Assembly: GCF_002968015.1 (NCBI RefSeq)
Contig: NZ_PUIP01000018.1
Coordinates: 104,798-168,797 of the forward strand
Length of the DNA stretch: 64,000 bases
Direction: 5' to 3'
From: Massilia phosphatilytica
Lineage (GTDB): Bacteria; Pseudomonadota; Gammaproteobacteria; Burkholderiales; Burkholderiaceae_D
In this document: positions 36,201-44,702 of the stretch, piece by piece
How the letters are laid out: the number at the start of each line of letters is the position of its first letter
Position numbering within the stretch: position 1 is the first letter of the stretch
Translations under genes and position numbers: made by a program
The notes under the pieces: generated by a model
Told to the model about the DNA's origin: nothing
The model's database searches: none
What the model saw: only the letters and a program-made list of their open reading frames with translations

Positions 36201-37433
36201 GCACCCACATTGAACGTGCGCCTGTTCGGTCCCGGCGACCGCGCCGCGATGCTGGAGGATGCGGGCCCGTTCGACGTGATCGTCGCCAGCTACGGCCTGC
36301 TGCAGCTGGAGTCCGCGCGGTTCGACGGCATCCGCTGGCACACCATCGTGCTGGACGAGGCGCAGGCCATCAAGAATGCGTATACGCGGCGCTCGGCGGC
36401 CGTGATGGCACTGCAAGGCGATTTCAGGATGGTCGCCACCGGCACGCCGCTGGAAAACCACCTGGGCGAGTTGTGGAACCTGTTCCGCTTCATCAATCCG
36501 GGCCTGCTGGGCACCGCCGACCAGTTCCAGCTGCGCTTCGCCGGCCCCATCGAAAAGGCGTCGGACAAGCGCGCGGAACTGGCGGCGCGCACGCGCCTGC
36601 GCCGTCTCACGCAGCCGTTCATCCTGCGCCGGACAAAAGCGCAGGTGCTGTCCGAACTGCCGCCGCGCACGGAGATCGTGTTGCCCGTGCAGCTGTCGGA
36701 AGAAGAGATGGCGCTGTACGAATCGCTGCGGCGCGAGGCGCTGGAACGCATCGCCGCGCTGGAAGCGCCACAGTCGCAAAAACAGATCCAGATCCTCGCG
36801 GAGATGATGAAGCTGCGCCGCGCGTGCTGCAATCCTGCGCTCGTCGCGCCGGAGAGCGGCATCCGCAGCAGCAAGCTGGAGACGTTCGCGCGCCTCGCCG
36901 ACGAGCTGCTGGAAAACCGCCACAAGGCGCTCGTGTTCAGCCAATTCGTCGACCACCTCACGCTGATCCGCAAGCATCTCGACGAGCGCGGCATCCGCTA
37001 CCAGTACCTCGACGGCTCGACGCCCATGCAGGAACGCAAGCGCCGCGTGGATGCGTTCCAGGCGGGCGACGGCGACCTGTTCCTGATCTCGCTGAAGGCG
37101 GGCGGCGTCGGCATCAACCTGACGGCGGCCGACTACGTGATCCACATGGATCCATGGTGGAACCCTGCCGTGGAAGACCAGGCCAGCGACCGCGCGCACC
37201 GCATGGGCCAGCAGCGGCCCGTGACGATCTACCGCCTGGTCGCGCGCCACACGATCGAGGAAGGCATCGTCGACCTGCACCGCCACAAGCGCGATTTGGC
37301 CGACAGCCTGCTGGAAGGGACCGACGTCGCCGCGCGCATGTCGCCGGCGGACATGCTGGCCATGCTGCAGGCGGGGTTGGCAGGGTCGGCGGGGCCGCGT
37401 GCGCCATCTGTCGAAGAGTGGCAAACCGGCTGA
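33261..37433 (+). CDS. SNF2-family DEAD/DEAH-box helicase
   Basis: 1390 residues. The C-terminal 480 residues are a Swi2/Snf2 motor: DDMGLGKT (938-945), VVAPTSVATNWLAEA, DEAQAIKN, ATGTPLENHLGELWNLF, and helicase C with LVFSQFVDHL and DRAHRMGQQRPVTIYRLVA. The first 930 residues contain no motif I recognise. They look like a helical repeat region with winged-helix-like beginnings (MGRRRIHDHLAPLEAS) and a beta-rich part before the motor. This size is usual for bacterial Snf2 proteins of this lineage. It probably remodels RNA polymerase- or DNA-protein complexes. It overlaps the S9 peptidase by 4 bp. Confidence 0.9.
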   Translation: MSDEVLHAVVDACDERRKLILALLALAGEPMGRRRIHDHLAPLEASSNEEDLAAPLEQLRADGLIGELPSRGYTIAADVAWPAIQWALRARRFNELREVYQQVTPLRVDWQGTPMLRSYRQGVALLRFALLAGDGPKAIAPLLAACLRCHEAAYLHPLVDICARPFEPDLMERINGLVRDDVLAVLVGHVQREPASAPAIRAYAEDHVAQGGASMALRTALAEHLILCGRLDVAADLLVDLDESATLYYRSVLQLLRGDIEPALAGFDKALKALRRETGKRKAIFEGIGGHLYVTALLRSADTKHAKAVESYLDSATRAVQSHDTAVYQQLSMLRQIRGGTVDAEVLPSRNWETSLQPVMFRALLHWWLGMPQLADKRAMLEQQFDIARTAGFDFIAAQIASVLGQLGMVGIDKQAIALRQQHRFVDLALWFEREQPWERQLNALINLQPAVNVEAVKESRLAWLVSWDAHLGIRAIEPREQKRDVQGGWTRGRPLGLKRLAEEAAELDFLTAQDVQVAASIGAYRYYSGTGTRYEFDLDKAVAALAGHPLLFWMDSPGTRIELLPGEPQLVVRAGGGKVLITLVPPLRDQQGEVVVTKETPTRLRIVRVKDEHRRIGAIVGDGLEVPLEAETRVLQAISAISSIVTVQSDIGGSAADIEQVTADPRLHINLLPYQQGLRIQVMVRPLPDAGPYFRPGDGAESVIADVGGVRTEARRDLNAEREAERQLLADLPALEHAEDEHGEWLLAAPIHCLELVVQLQELDTSKVVVAWPEGESFRVSKKITSKSVRLQIRRDKDWFAANGEVQVDENKVMDLRELLARVREDRFIALGDNQFLALTHELHRRLMDLSAYSDADQEALRFHPLASFALEEMALEAGGVDADKAWRAHLKHMQENAEYRPQLPGTLQAELRDYQVEGFEWLSRLAHWGVGACLADDMGLGKTLQALALILARAPGGPTLVVAPTSVATNWLAEAERFAPTLNVRLFGPGDRAAMLEDAGPFDVIVASYGLLQLESARFDGIRWHTIVLDEAQAIKNAYTRRSAAVMALQGDFRMVATGTPLENHLGELWNLFRFINPGLLGTADQFQLRFAGPIEKASDKRAELAARTRLRRLTQPFILRRTKAQVLSELPPRTEIVLPVQLSEEEMALYESLRREALERIAALEAPQSQKQIQILAEMMKLRRACCNPALVAPESGIRSSKLETFARLADELLENRHKALVFSQFVDHLTLIRKHLDERGIRYQYLDGSTPMQERKRRVDAFQAGDGDLFLISLKAGGVGINLTAADYVIHMDPWWNPAVEDQASDRAHRMGQQRPVTIYRLVARHTIEEGIVDLHRHKRDLADSLLEGTDVAARMSPADMLAMLQAGLAGSAGPRAPSVEEWQTG

Positions 37434-37567
37434 CGTTGAGTGCAGTTACGGGGACGTTGACGGCGGTTCGCGTTCGTGACGTATTGTTTCAAATGCCCGC
37501 AACCGGCCCGAATGATGCTAATCTGGCGCCCCCCATCTGGCCCATCCATAAACCAGGCAGATAGAAC

Positions 37568-39436
37568 ATGATGAAATCGAAAATCGCGCTGGCCGTCCTG
37601 CTGACCAGCGTCGCGCTGGCGCCGGCGGATGCGCGTCCCAAGACGCATCACAAGGCAGCCAGCACCAAGGCAAAGGCCCCGGCCAAGAGCAAGGCCAAAG
37701 ACGACAAGGCTGATGACAAGCCCGCCCCCAAGGCCGCCGCGCCCGTCGCCGCCGCCACGCCGCAGAACCGCAACGACCGCTACATGGACTCGCTGTCCAT
37801 GCAATTCGTGACCGCGCTGTGGCGCATCGATCCCGAAGACGGCATCTACGTCGGCAAGTTCGACGCGGCCGCGAAGCTGACGATCCCGGACGCCGCCACG
37901 CGCGCAAAAAAGCTCGCCTTCATCGACGAGTGGCTCGACAAGTTCGGCAAGCTGAATGCCGACAAGCTGTCGCCGAACCAGCGCACCGACCTCGCCGTCC
38001 TCCTCAACAAGCTGAAATACGAGCGCTGGCAGCTGACCACGTTCCGCGAGTTCGAATGGAATCCGGCCGAGTACAACGTGGCGCAGACGTTCGACCTGAT
38101 CCTGAATACGGAATACGCCGCGAAGGCACAGCGCCTGCGCACGATCCTGAAACGCCTGGCCGACGTGCCGGCGTATTACCAGGCGGCGCAAGCCTCCATC
38201 GCCAACCCGACGCACGAGCACACGCAGCTCGCGATCCAGCAGGCGCCGGGCACGCTCGTCGTATTGGCGGACCTCGGCAAGGCCGCGCAGGAATCGATCC
38301 TGACGCCGCAGGAGAAGGCGATCTTCGCCCAGCGCATCGCGAACGCCGGCACGTCGGTGGTGGCGTGGGTCGACTTTTTGACGGACCTCGACAAATCGCA
38401 GGTGCAGACGCAGCGAGCGCGCTCGTTCCGCATCGGGAAGGACTTGTACGAGCAAAAATTCGCGTTCGAGATCCAGTCCGCGAACACGGGCGAGCAGACG
38501 TACCAGAAGGCCCTGGCCGCGCGCGACGAACTCCTGACCCGCATGGAGGGCCTCGCGGACCAGTTGTGGGACAAGACGATGGGCGGCACCGCGAAGCCCG
38601 CCGACCGGTATAAAAAGATCGGCATGGTGATCGACAAGCTCTCGCTGCAGCACACGACGCCTGCCAACTTCCTGCCCGAGATCCGCCGCCAGATCCCGCA
38701 ACTGCAGGAGTACGTCATCAAGAACAACCTGGTGACGATCGACCCGAGCAAGCCGCTCGTCGTGCGCGAGACGCCGCTGTACCAGCGCGGCGTGGCCGGC
38801 GCCAGCATCGACGCGCCGGGCCCGTACCGGCCGAAGGATAAAACCTTTTACAACGTGACGCCGCTGGACGGTCTCACGCCGGAGCAGGCCGAGAGCAGCC
38901 TGCGCGAGTACAACAACTGGATGCTGCAGATCCTGAACATCCACGAGGCGATCCCCGGCCACTACACGCAGCTGATGAACGCGAACCGTTCGCCGTCGCT
39001 GGTGAAAGCCTTGTTCGGCAATGGCGCGATGGTCGAAGGCTGGGCCGTGTACGGCGAGCGCATGATGCTGGAATCGGGCTATGGCGACAACGCGCCGGAA
39101 CTGTGGCTGATGTGGTGCAAGTGGAACCTGCGCAGCGTCTCCAACACGATCCTCGACTACAGCGTGCACGTGCTGGGCATGACGCGCGAACAGGCCCTCG
39201 ACCTGCTCGTGCGCCAGGCGTTCCAGACCCCGCAGGAAGCGGCCGAGAAGTGGAAGCGCGCGCAGTTGTCGTCCGTGCAGCTCTCCAGCTATTTCAGCGG
39301 CTACAGCGACATCATGGAACTGCGCGAGCGCCGCAAGGAGCAGCTGGGCGAGCGCTTCAACCTGAAGCAATTCCACGACCAGTTCCTCGGTTACGGGAAT
39401 GCGCCCGTGAAGATCATCGGCCAGCTGATGCAGTAA
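37568..39436 (+). CDS. DUF885 family exported putative metallohydrolase
   Basis: 622 residues with a signal peptide (MMKSKIALAVLLTSVALAPADA). A Lys/Ala/Pro-rich linker (about 22-62) and then the DUF885 domain follow. The key motif is HEAIPGHYTQL, with His459, Glu460 and His465, resembling a zinc-binding HExxxxH arrangement. GNGAMVEGWAVYGERMMLE follows and is also conserved in the family. DUF885 proteins are predicted periplasmic peptidase-like enzymes of uncertain substrate. The NHL/M23 gene starts 3 bp after the stop, implying an operon. Confidence 0.88.
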   Translation: MMKSKIALAVLLTSVALAPADARPKTHHKAASTKAKAPAKSKAKDDKADDKPAPKAAAPVAAATPQNRNDRYMDSLSMQFVTALWRIDPEDGIYVGKFDAAAKLTIPDAATRAKKLAFIDEWLDKFGKLNADKLSPNQRTDLAVLLNKLKYERWQLTTFREFEWNPAEYNVAQTFDLILNTEYAAKAQRLRTILKRLADVPAYYQAAQASIANPTHEHTQLAIQQAPGTLVVLADLGKAAQESILTPQEKAIFAQRIANAGTSVVAWVDFLTDLDKSQVQTQRARSFRIGKDLYEQKFAFEIQSANTGEQTYQKALAARDELLTRMEGLADQLWDKTMGGTAKPADRYKKIGMVIDKLSLQHTTPANFLPEIRRQIPQLQEYVIKNNLVTIDPSKPLVVRETPLYQRGVAGASIDAPGPYRPKDKTFYNVTPLDGLTPEQAESSLREYNNWMLQILNIHEAIPGHYTQLMNANRSPSLVKALFGNGAMVEGWAVYGERMMLESGYGDNAPELWLMWCKWNLRSVSNTILDYSVHVLGMTREQALDLLVRQAFQTPQEAAEKWKRAQLSSVQLSSYFSGYSDIMELRERRKEQLGERFNLKQFHDQFLGYGNAPVKIIGQLMQ

Positions 39437-39439
39437 CGC

Positions 39440-41527
39440 GTGAAACGCAAAACAATCGTCGCGGCGCTCGCGGGCGTGGCCGTGCTGGCCGGCGGCGCGG
39501 CCCTGTACGTCTTCAAGGCCCGCCAGGACGCGACGCCGGGCCGCGCATTCTGGCGCCCCGCCGACGCGCCCACCAGGGCCATGTGGTCCGCACGCGTGAC
39601 GCCGCTGCCGGACCGTTTCGGCGATCCGTTCGGGACCGTCGTCGATGCGCACGGCAACGTGTTCGTGGCTGACGGTGGCGACTGCAGCTGCATTCGCCGC
39701 ATCGCGCCCGACGGGCAGGTAACGATCTTCGCCGGCGGCCGCGCGGGCTTTGCGGACGGCCTCGGGACCGCCGCGGCGTTCGACACGCCGTCGGCGCTAG
39801 CGATCGACCGCCTCGGCAATCTCTACGTGGCCGACACGCACAACAACGCGATCCGCAAGGTGGCACCCGACGGCAGCGTGAGCACGCTGGCGGGTGGCGG
39901 TGACGCCGGCTACGTCGATGGCATCGGCCGCGCTGCCCGCTTCGACGGACCGGTCGGCGTGGCCGTCGACCGCGACGGCAACGTGTTCGTCGCGGACACC
40001 TACAACGACCGCATCCGCCGCATCGGCAAGGACGGCGCGGTGACGACGGTCGCCGGCAGCGGCGCGCCCGCCTACCTGGGCGGCACGGGCAGCGCGGCCG
40101 CATTCGACACGCCCAGCGCCATCGCCGTCGACAAGCACGGCGTGCTGTTCGTCGCCGACACCGGCAACAACGCGATCCGGCGCATCGGCAAGGACGGCGC
40201 CGTGACGACGTTCGCGCGCGCGCCCGAGGACGAGCGGCGTCCGCTGCTGCGGCACCCGGTCGCGCTGGCGCTGACGCATGACGGCTACCTGTACGCGAGC
40301 GGCGCGGGTGGACGCATCCTCCAGTTCGATCCGGGCGGACAGTATCACGCCCTCCCCGACGCCGACCGTCCGGCGGGCGCAAGCTTTGCCAGCGACGGCA
40401 ACGTGCGGCTGTATGCGCCGCGCGGTATCGCGGTAAAACGCGACGGCGCGCTGGTGGTGGCGGACGGGCAGGCGCAGCAGGTGTTCGCGCTGGCACCTGC
40501 CCAACCGGGCACGCCGGCCCAGCAATCCATGCCGCCGGTGCTGCCGGCGATGACATCCATGCCCTGGCCCGTGGGCCCGCAGCAGGAGCCGCACGAAGTC
40601 GTCGGCGTGCTGGGCGAGGTGCGCGGCAGCTACGACGGCGAGAACCGCGACCACTTCCATGCGGGCCTGGACATCCGCGCCGACGTCGGTGCGCGCGTGC
40701 TGGCGGTCCTGCCGGCGACGGTCAGCGATCCTGATCCCAACTGGGCGTTCGGGGAGCTGGGCGAAGGCATGAGCATCGGGCCGCTGTCGTACATCCACAT
40801 GCGCGTGGGCCGCGACGCCAAGGGCAAGGCGCTCGATCCGCGCTTCCAGGTGCTGGTGGGTACGAACGGCAAGCCGACAGGCGTGCGCGTGCGGCGCGGC
40901 ACGCGGTTCGCCGTCGGCGACGCGCTCGGCACGATCAATCCGATGGCGCACGTGCACATGGAGTACTACCCGGGCGGCCGCGCGGTCAACGCGCTGGCCC
41001 TGCCGTTCGTCGGCCTGCACGACACGGTACCGCCCCGCATCCAGAGCATCGCGCTGTACGATGCGAACGGCCAGCGCCTGCCGGGCAAGAAGGGCAAGCG
41101 CCTGCACGTGGCGCGCACGCTCGGCGGCCTCACGATCGTCGCCGCCGGCTACGACCAGATGGACGGCAACCTGGCGCGGCGCCGCCTCGGCCTGTACAAG
41201 CTGGGCTACCAGCTACTGCATGTGGACGGCAGCCCGGTCGCGGGATTCGAGACGCCGCGCATCACGCAGGTCTATGACCGCCTGCCGCGCGAGCGCGAGG
41301 CCGTGAAACTGCTGTACGCGGAAAACAGCGGCATCACGGTCTACGGCAGCAAGGCCACGGTGTTCGCCTATGCCGTCAACAACACGCTGCAGGATGGCGT
41401 GGCGCTGCCCGGCACGTGGAAGGTCGACGGTCTCGAACCGGGCGACTACGTGCTGCGCATTTACGCGGCGGATTTCGCGGGACAGGTGGCGCTGGAAGGG
41501 CGTGATCTGCCGATCACGCTGGAATGA
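39440..41527 (+). CDS. NHL-repeat beta-propeller fused to an M23-type peptidase domain
   Basis: 695 residues from a GTG at 39440, with a signal anchor (TIVAALAGVAVLAGGAALYVF). About 55-360 holds NHL blades, each with a variant of FVADTYNDRIRRIGKDGAVTT and a following GTGSAAAFDTPSAIAVD-like strand. About 385-545 is an M23-like fold with HAGLD (His407, Asp411) and HVHME (His504, His506), so all four zinc/catalytic positions are filled. The rest (about 550-695) is beta-rich. It is probably periplasmic or envelope-attached. The combination of an NHL propeller with a complete M23 site is unusual; the propeller could bind the glycan or a partner. Confidence 0.8.
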   Translation: MKRKTIVAALAGVAVLAGGAALYVFKARQDATPGRAFWRPADAPTRAMWSARVTPLPDRFGDPFGTVVDAHGNVFVADGGDCSCIRRIAPDGQVTIFAGGRAGFADGLGTAAAFDTPSALAIDRLGNLYVADTHNNAIRKVAPDGSVSTLAGGGDAGYVDGIGRAARFDGPVGVAVDRDGNVFVADTYNDRIRRIGKDGAVTTVAGSGAPAYLGGTGSAAAFDTPSAIAVDKHGVLFVADTGNNAIRRIGKDGAVTTFARAPEDERRPLLRHPVALALTHDGYLYASGAGGRILQFDPGGQYHALPDADRPAGASFASDGNVRLYAPRGIAVKRDGALVVADGQAQQVFALAPAQPGTPAQQSMPPVLPAMTSMPWPVGPQQEPHEVVGVLGEVRGSYDGENRDHFHAGLDIRADVGARVLAVLPATVSDPDPNWAFGELGEGMSIGPLSYIHMRVGRDAKGKALDPRFQVLVGTNGKPTGVRVRRGTRFAVGDALGTINPMAHVHMEYYPGGRAVNALALPFVGLHDTVPPRIQSIALYDANGQRLPGKKGKRLHVARTLGGLTIVAAGYDQMDGNLARRRLGLYKLGYQLLHVDGSPVAGFETPRITQVYDRLPREREAVKLLYAENSGITVYGSKATVFAYAVNNTLQDGVALPGTWKVDGLEPGDYVLRIYAADFAGQVALEGRDLPITLE

Positions 41528-41588
41528 GTACTGGTGCTCATGGCTCCGCCAGCACGAACAACGCTTTTGATCATGATACGGGCGCAGG

Positions 41589-41960
41589 TTATTCGGACGC
41601 GATACGCGCCAGGAAATCGGTTTTCACCACGGTGCGCTCGATCTTCGTATCGGGCCCGATATAGACGTCGACGCGGCTGAACGGCTGCCTGATTTCCACG
41701 CCGTCGCGGCTTGCGAGTGGCAGGCTCACGTCGATGAAATAATCGGCATGGGGACGGCGGGCGGTACGGAATTCGATGCTGGCGCCAGGCGCCAGGTGGT
41801 CCTTGACGATGTCGTTGTCTTCGTTAAAAAAATAAGTCACGGGCGCAGTGGCGGTGGCGGAGTAATGCAGGAAGACGACCGGCAACGTAAAAGAGTACAC
41901 GGCGAGCGCGAGCCACAGCGCTGCGATCGTTCCGGCAACGGCCAGCAGTGTTTTGGGCAT
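41589..41960 (-). CDS. Hypothetical membrane-anchored protein
   Basis: A 123-residue protein with an N-terminal helix (MPKTLLAVAGTIAALWLALAV) that is a signal anchor or uncleaved leader. A small beta-rich domain outside the membrane follows (APVTYFFNEDNDIVKDHLAPG, RRPHADYFIDVSLPL). No catalytic or cysteine motif is seen and no family is recognised. It is convergent with the NHL/M23 gene and separated from the PhnD-like gene by 52 bp. Confidence 0.6.
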   Translation of the reverse strand: MPKTLLAVAGTIAALWLALAVYSFTLPVVFLHYSATATAPVTYFFNEDNDIVKDHLAPGASIEFRTARRPHADYFIDVSLPLASRDGVEIRQPFSRVDVYIGPDTKIERTVVKTDFLARIASE

Positions 41961-42012
41961 GAGACAGATTGTATCATGTTCGAATTGCCGGTTTCACAAC
42001 AATGGACATCGG

Positions 42013-42807
42013 TCACGCCAGTTCGGGATACCCCAGTGCCCGCGCCGCCGCCTCCAGCCGCGCGATGCGCGCGTACTCCGTATCGTCGACGTGGCGGAAG
42101 GCCGCGATGCGCAGCGGCGCCATCGCTTCCTGCAGGCGCTCGCCCGGTGCCAGCAGCGCGGCACGCAAGCGCCGCACCCACGTGGCCGGCACTGCGCTGC
42201 CCGCGACCAGCGGCAGCCCGGGAGATGGCGCCGACCAGCCGATGACCTTCAGGCCCGCGACCGCGGCCGGGTCTTCGTCACTCAGATAAGCATACGTGAC
42301 GCAATCGATGGCGGCGATGTCCGCTTCGCCCGCGCGCACGAGGCGCAGACTCGCCGCATGGCTGCCGGTCCACGCCACCTGCTTGAAAAAACGCCCGCCG
42401 CGCGCCAGCGGCGCCACGGCATGGCGCAGCGCGTTCATGCCGCTGTTCGAATGGCGCTCGTTGGCGGCGGCCACGCGCCCGCGCGCGTCCGCCAGCGTGC
42501 GGATGCCGCTGTCCGCACGGACGACGAACGCGCTCGCATAATCGCTGCCGGCGCAGCCGGGCACGTCGAAACAAGGCGTCGCGACGAGCGCCGCACGGCC
42601 CTGCAACGCATGCAGGTACGGATAGCCGCACGTCTGGCTGAACAGCAGGTCGGACCGCTGCCAGAACGCGGGCAGGGACACATCGCGCACCACCTCGCCC
42701 ACGCCCTCCAGGCCCGCCTGGTCCATCAGCGCGGCCAGCCAGGATTCGTAGGCGGCGCGCAGGCGCGGCGACACGTTGTACATCGGCAGGGCGATTTTCC
42801 AGCTCAT
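42013..42807 (-). CDS. PhnD-like phosphate/phosphonate ABC transporter substrate-binding protein
   Basis: 264 residues from the ATG at 42807 (MSWKIALPMYNVSPRLRAAYESWLAAL). The pattern LFSQTCGYPYLHAL...VATPCFDVPGC, then FVVRADSGIRTLADARGRVAAANERHSNSGMNALRHAV and DIAAIDCVTYAYL is that of PhnD/TauA-like periplasmic binding folds. No signal peptide precedes it, so it may be cytoplasmic or the leader may have been lost. Its start overlaps the stop of the fatty-acid desaturase gene by 4 bp (ATGA). No permease or ATPase adjoins it, so a role as a sensor or scavenging component is possible. Confidence 0.75.
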   Translation of the reverse strand: MSWKIALPMYNVSPRLRAAYESWLAALMDQAGLEGVGEVVRDVSLPAFWQRSDLLFSQTCGYPYLHALQGRAALVATPCFDVPGCAGSDYASAFVVRADSGIRTLADARGRVAAANERHSNSGMNALRHAVAPLARGGRFFKQVAWTGSHAASLRLVRAGEADIAAIDCVTYAYLSDEDPAAVAGLKVIGWSAPSPGLPLVAGSAVPATWVRRLRAALLAPGERLQEAMAPLRIAAFRHVDDTEYARIARLEAAARALGYPELA

Positions 42808-43769
42808 GATGCCTGCGGATGCACCGGCGCGTCGACGGCACGCCAGCCGTGGCGGCGCGCCAGGTCGCCGTAGCCGTCGAAGTGGAAGTGGCCATTGCGC
42901 GCGAGGTAGTCGGCACGGCGCGCACGGTAGACGCGCGGCAGCAGGTACCACGGCAGCGACGGCAGGTCGTGGTGCACGAGGTGCAGGTTGTTGTTCAGGA
43001 AGAGCAGCCGCAGCAGCGGGTCCGCTTCGTTCAGCACGATGCGTTCCTTGGCGCGCGTGGCCGGGCGGTGTTCGTAGAACGAGCGCACCATCGCCAGCGA
43101 CTGCGCCGGGTACGAGATCGCGACCAGGAAATAGACCGCGCTGACGCCGCAGCTGCGTTGCACCCACCACAGCAGCGCGGCCAGCAGGCTCAAATGCGCC
43201 AGCCACATCGGCACGGCGCGCCATTCGCCGCGCAGCGGCTGGCGCACGGCGTCGATCCACGTGGCGCAGATGGCCAGCGCCGGACCCACGAGCAGGCGGC
43301 CGAAGAACGTCTTGTTGAACCAGTGCAGGCGCCGCCTCAGCGGCCCCATTTCTCCCCACGCGGCCGGCGACACGTACCAGCTTTCCGTGTCGCGCTCGGG
43401 CAGCGTCAAGTGGGAGTCGTCGTGGTGGCGCAAGTGGCTGTCGCGGTACAGGCCGTACGGATACCACACGGCCAGCGGCAGAGTGCCGAACAGCGCGTTG
43501 AGCCACGGCCGGCGCGTCGGGTGACCGTGGATCAGTTCATGTTGCAGCGACATGTACCACGCGGTCCACCAGATCATCAGCGGCGTGCCGAGGACGGGAC
43601 CGATCGTCTGCCAGCACGCGAGCGTACCGAACCAGCCACCGTGGATGACGGCGATGAGGAGCCAGGTCGGCCATTCGCCGCGCCACAGCGGGCGGGTGCG
43701 TTCGGCGGCCACGTGCCGCCGCTGGGCGTCGTCCAGGTAGGCCGAGCGCCGGAATATCGTAGATGCCAT
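42804..43769 (-). CDS. Membrane fatty acid desaturase
   Basis: A 321-residue integral membrane di-iron enzyme. The three His boxes are HELIHGH (box 1), HLRHH (box 2) and HLVHHDLPSLPWY (box 3), placed between hydrophobic segments. It would introduce double bonds in acyl chains or act on related lipids. The PhnD-like gene follows with a 4-bp overlap, so the pair is translated together. The upstream gap (43770-43910) holds its promoter and a hairpin belonging to tatC. Confidence 0.9.
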   Translation of the reverse strand: MASTIFRRSAYLDDAQRRHVAAERTRPLWRGEWPTWLLIAVIHGGWFGTLACWQTIGPVLGTPLMIWWTAWYMSLQHELIHGHPTRRPWLNALFGTLPLAVWYPYGLYRDSHLRHHDDSHLTLPERDTESWYVSPAAWGEMGPLRRRLHWFNKTFFGRLLVGPALAICATWIDAVRQPLRGEWRAVPMWLAHLSLLAALLWWVQRSCGVSAVYFLVAISYPAQSLAMVRSFYEHRPATRAKERIVLNEADPLLRLLFLNNNLHLVHHDLPSLPWYLLPRVYRARRADYLARNGHFHFDGYGDLARRHGWRAVDAPVHPQAS

Positions 43770-43880
43770 CTGCCAGATCCTTGCCTCATCCTTTTGGAAA
43801 AGTATAGGGATGCACGCGACGGCAAACCACGAAGATATTCGCGCTTGTTTATAAGGAATTTACCAAACTTTCCAAACGAC

Positions 43881-43902
43881 AGCGGCGCCCGCAGGCGCCG
43901 CT
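43881..43902 (-). terminator. Hairpin after tatC (end of his-tat operon)
   Basis: AGCGGCGCC (43881-43889) and GGCGCCGCT (43894-43902) form a 9-bp stem with a 4-nt loop, 9 bp after the tatC stop. The T-tract on the minus strand is poor, so it may act as a 3'-end stabiliser as much as a terminator. Confidence 0.55.
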
Positions 43903-43910
43903 TGTCTGGA

Positions 43911-44666
43911 TCAGGACTGTTCCTGCGGCGCCTGCGTGGCGCGCACGAAGATCGGCGCCATCAGCAACCCGAGCTCGAACAGCAGGCACATCGGAATGGC
44001 CAGCGCCAGCTGGCTGACGGCGTCCGGCGGCGTGACGACGGCGGCGATGACAAACGCGCCGACGATGGCGTACGGGCGGATCGAGCGCAGCTTCTCGACG
44101 CTGACGATGCCCATCCGGACGAGGATCACGACGACGACCGGCACCTCGAAGGTGGCGCCGAACGCGAGGCACATGGACATCACGAAGTCGAGGTAGTTCT
44201 CGATGTCCGGCATCACGGCGATGGAATTCGGCGAGAAATTACTGATGAAGTGGAACACGCGGCCGAACACGAAGAAATAGCAGAACGCGACGCCCGCGAT
44301 GAACAGGAACGACGACGAGATCACGAGCGGCATCACGAGCCGCTTTTCGTGCGCGTACAACCCGGGCGCGACGAAGGCCCAGACCTGGTAGAACACCCAC
44401 GGCAGCGCGAGGATGAAGGCGATCAGCAGGGTTACCTTCATCGGCACGAGGAACGGCGCGACGACGCCCGTGGCGATCATCTTGGCGCCGACCGGCAGCG
44501 AGGCCAGCATCGGTGCGGCGAGAAAATCGTAGATCTGTGCCGGGCCCGGCCACAGCATCAGCACGATGCACGCGAGGACGATGCCGTACGTCGCCTTGAT
44601 CAGGCGGTCGCGCAGCTCGACCAGGTGGGAGATGAAGGTTTCTTCGCCCGCGGTTTCTTCAGTCAT
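43911..44666 (-). CDS. tatC: Sec-independent protein translocase subunit TatC
   Basis: 251 residues with six transmembrane helices. The N-terminus TFISHLVELRDRLIKATYG is the conserved cytoplasmic segment that recognises twin-arginine signals, and FYQVWAFVAPGLYAHEKR is the conserved first periplasmic loop with its helix. It forms the receptor of the Tat export pathway with TatB. It is the last gene of the his-HIT-tat cluster, 36 bp after tatB. Confidence 0.97.
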   Translation of the reverse strand: MTEETAGEETFISHLVELRDRLIKATYGIVLACIVLMLWPGPAQIYDFLAAPMLASLPVGAKMIATGVVAPFLVPMKVTLLIAFILALPWVFYQVWAFVAPGLYAHEKRLVMPLVISSSFLFIAGVAFCYFFVFGRVFHFISNFSPNSIAVMPDIENYLDFVMSMCLAFGATFEVPVVVVILVRMGIVSVEKLRSIRPYAIVGAFVIAAVVTPPDAVSQLALAIPMCLLFELGLLMAPIFVRATQAPQEQS

Positions 44667-44702
44667 CTGGCGCTTGGAGGCGGCGCCCAGCGGCGGCCGT
44701 CA

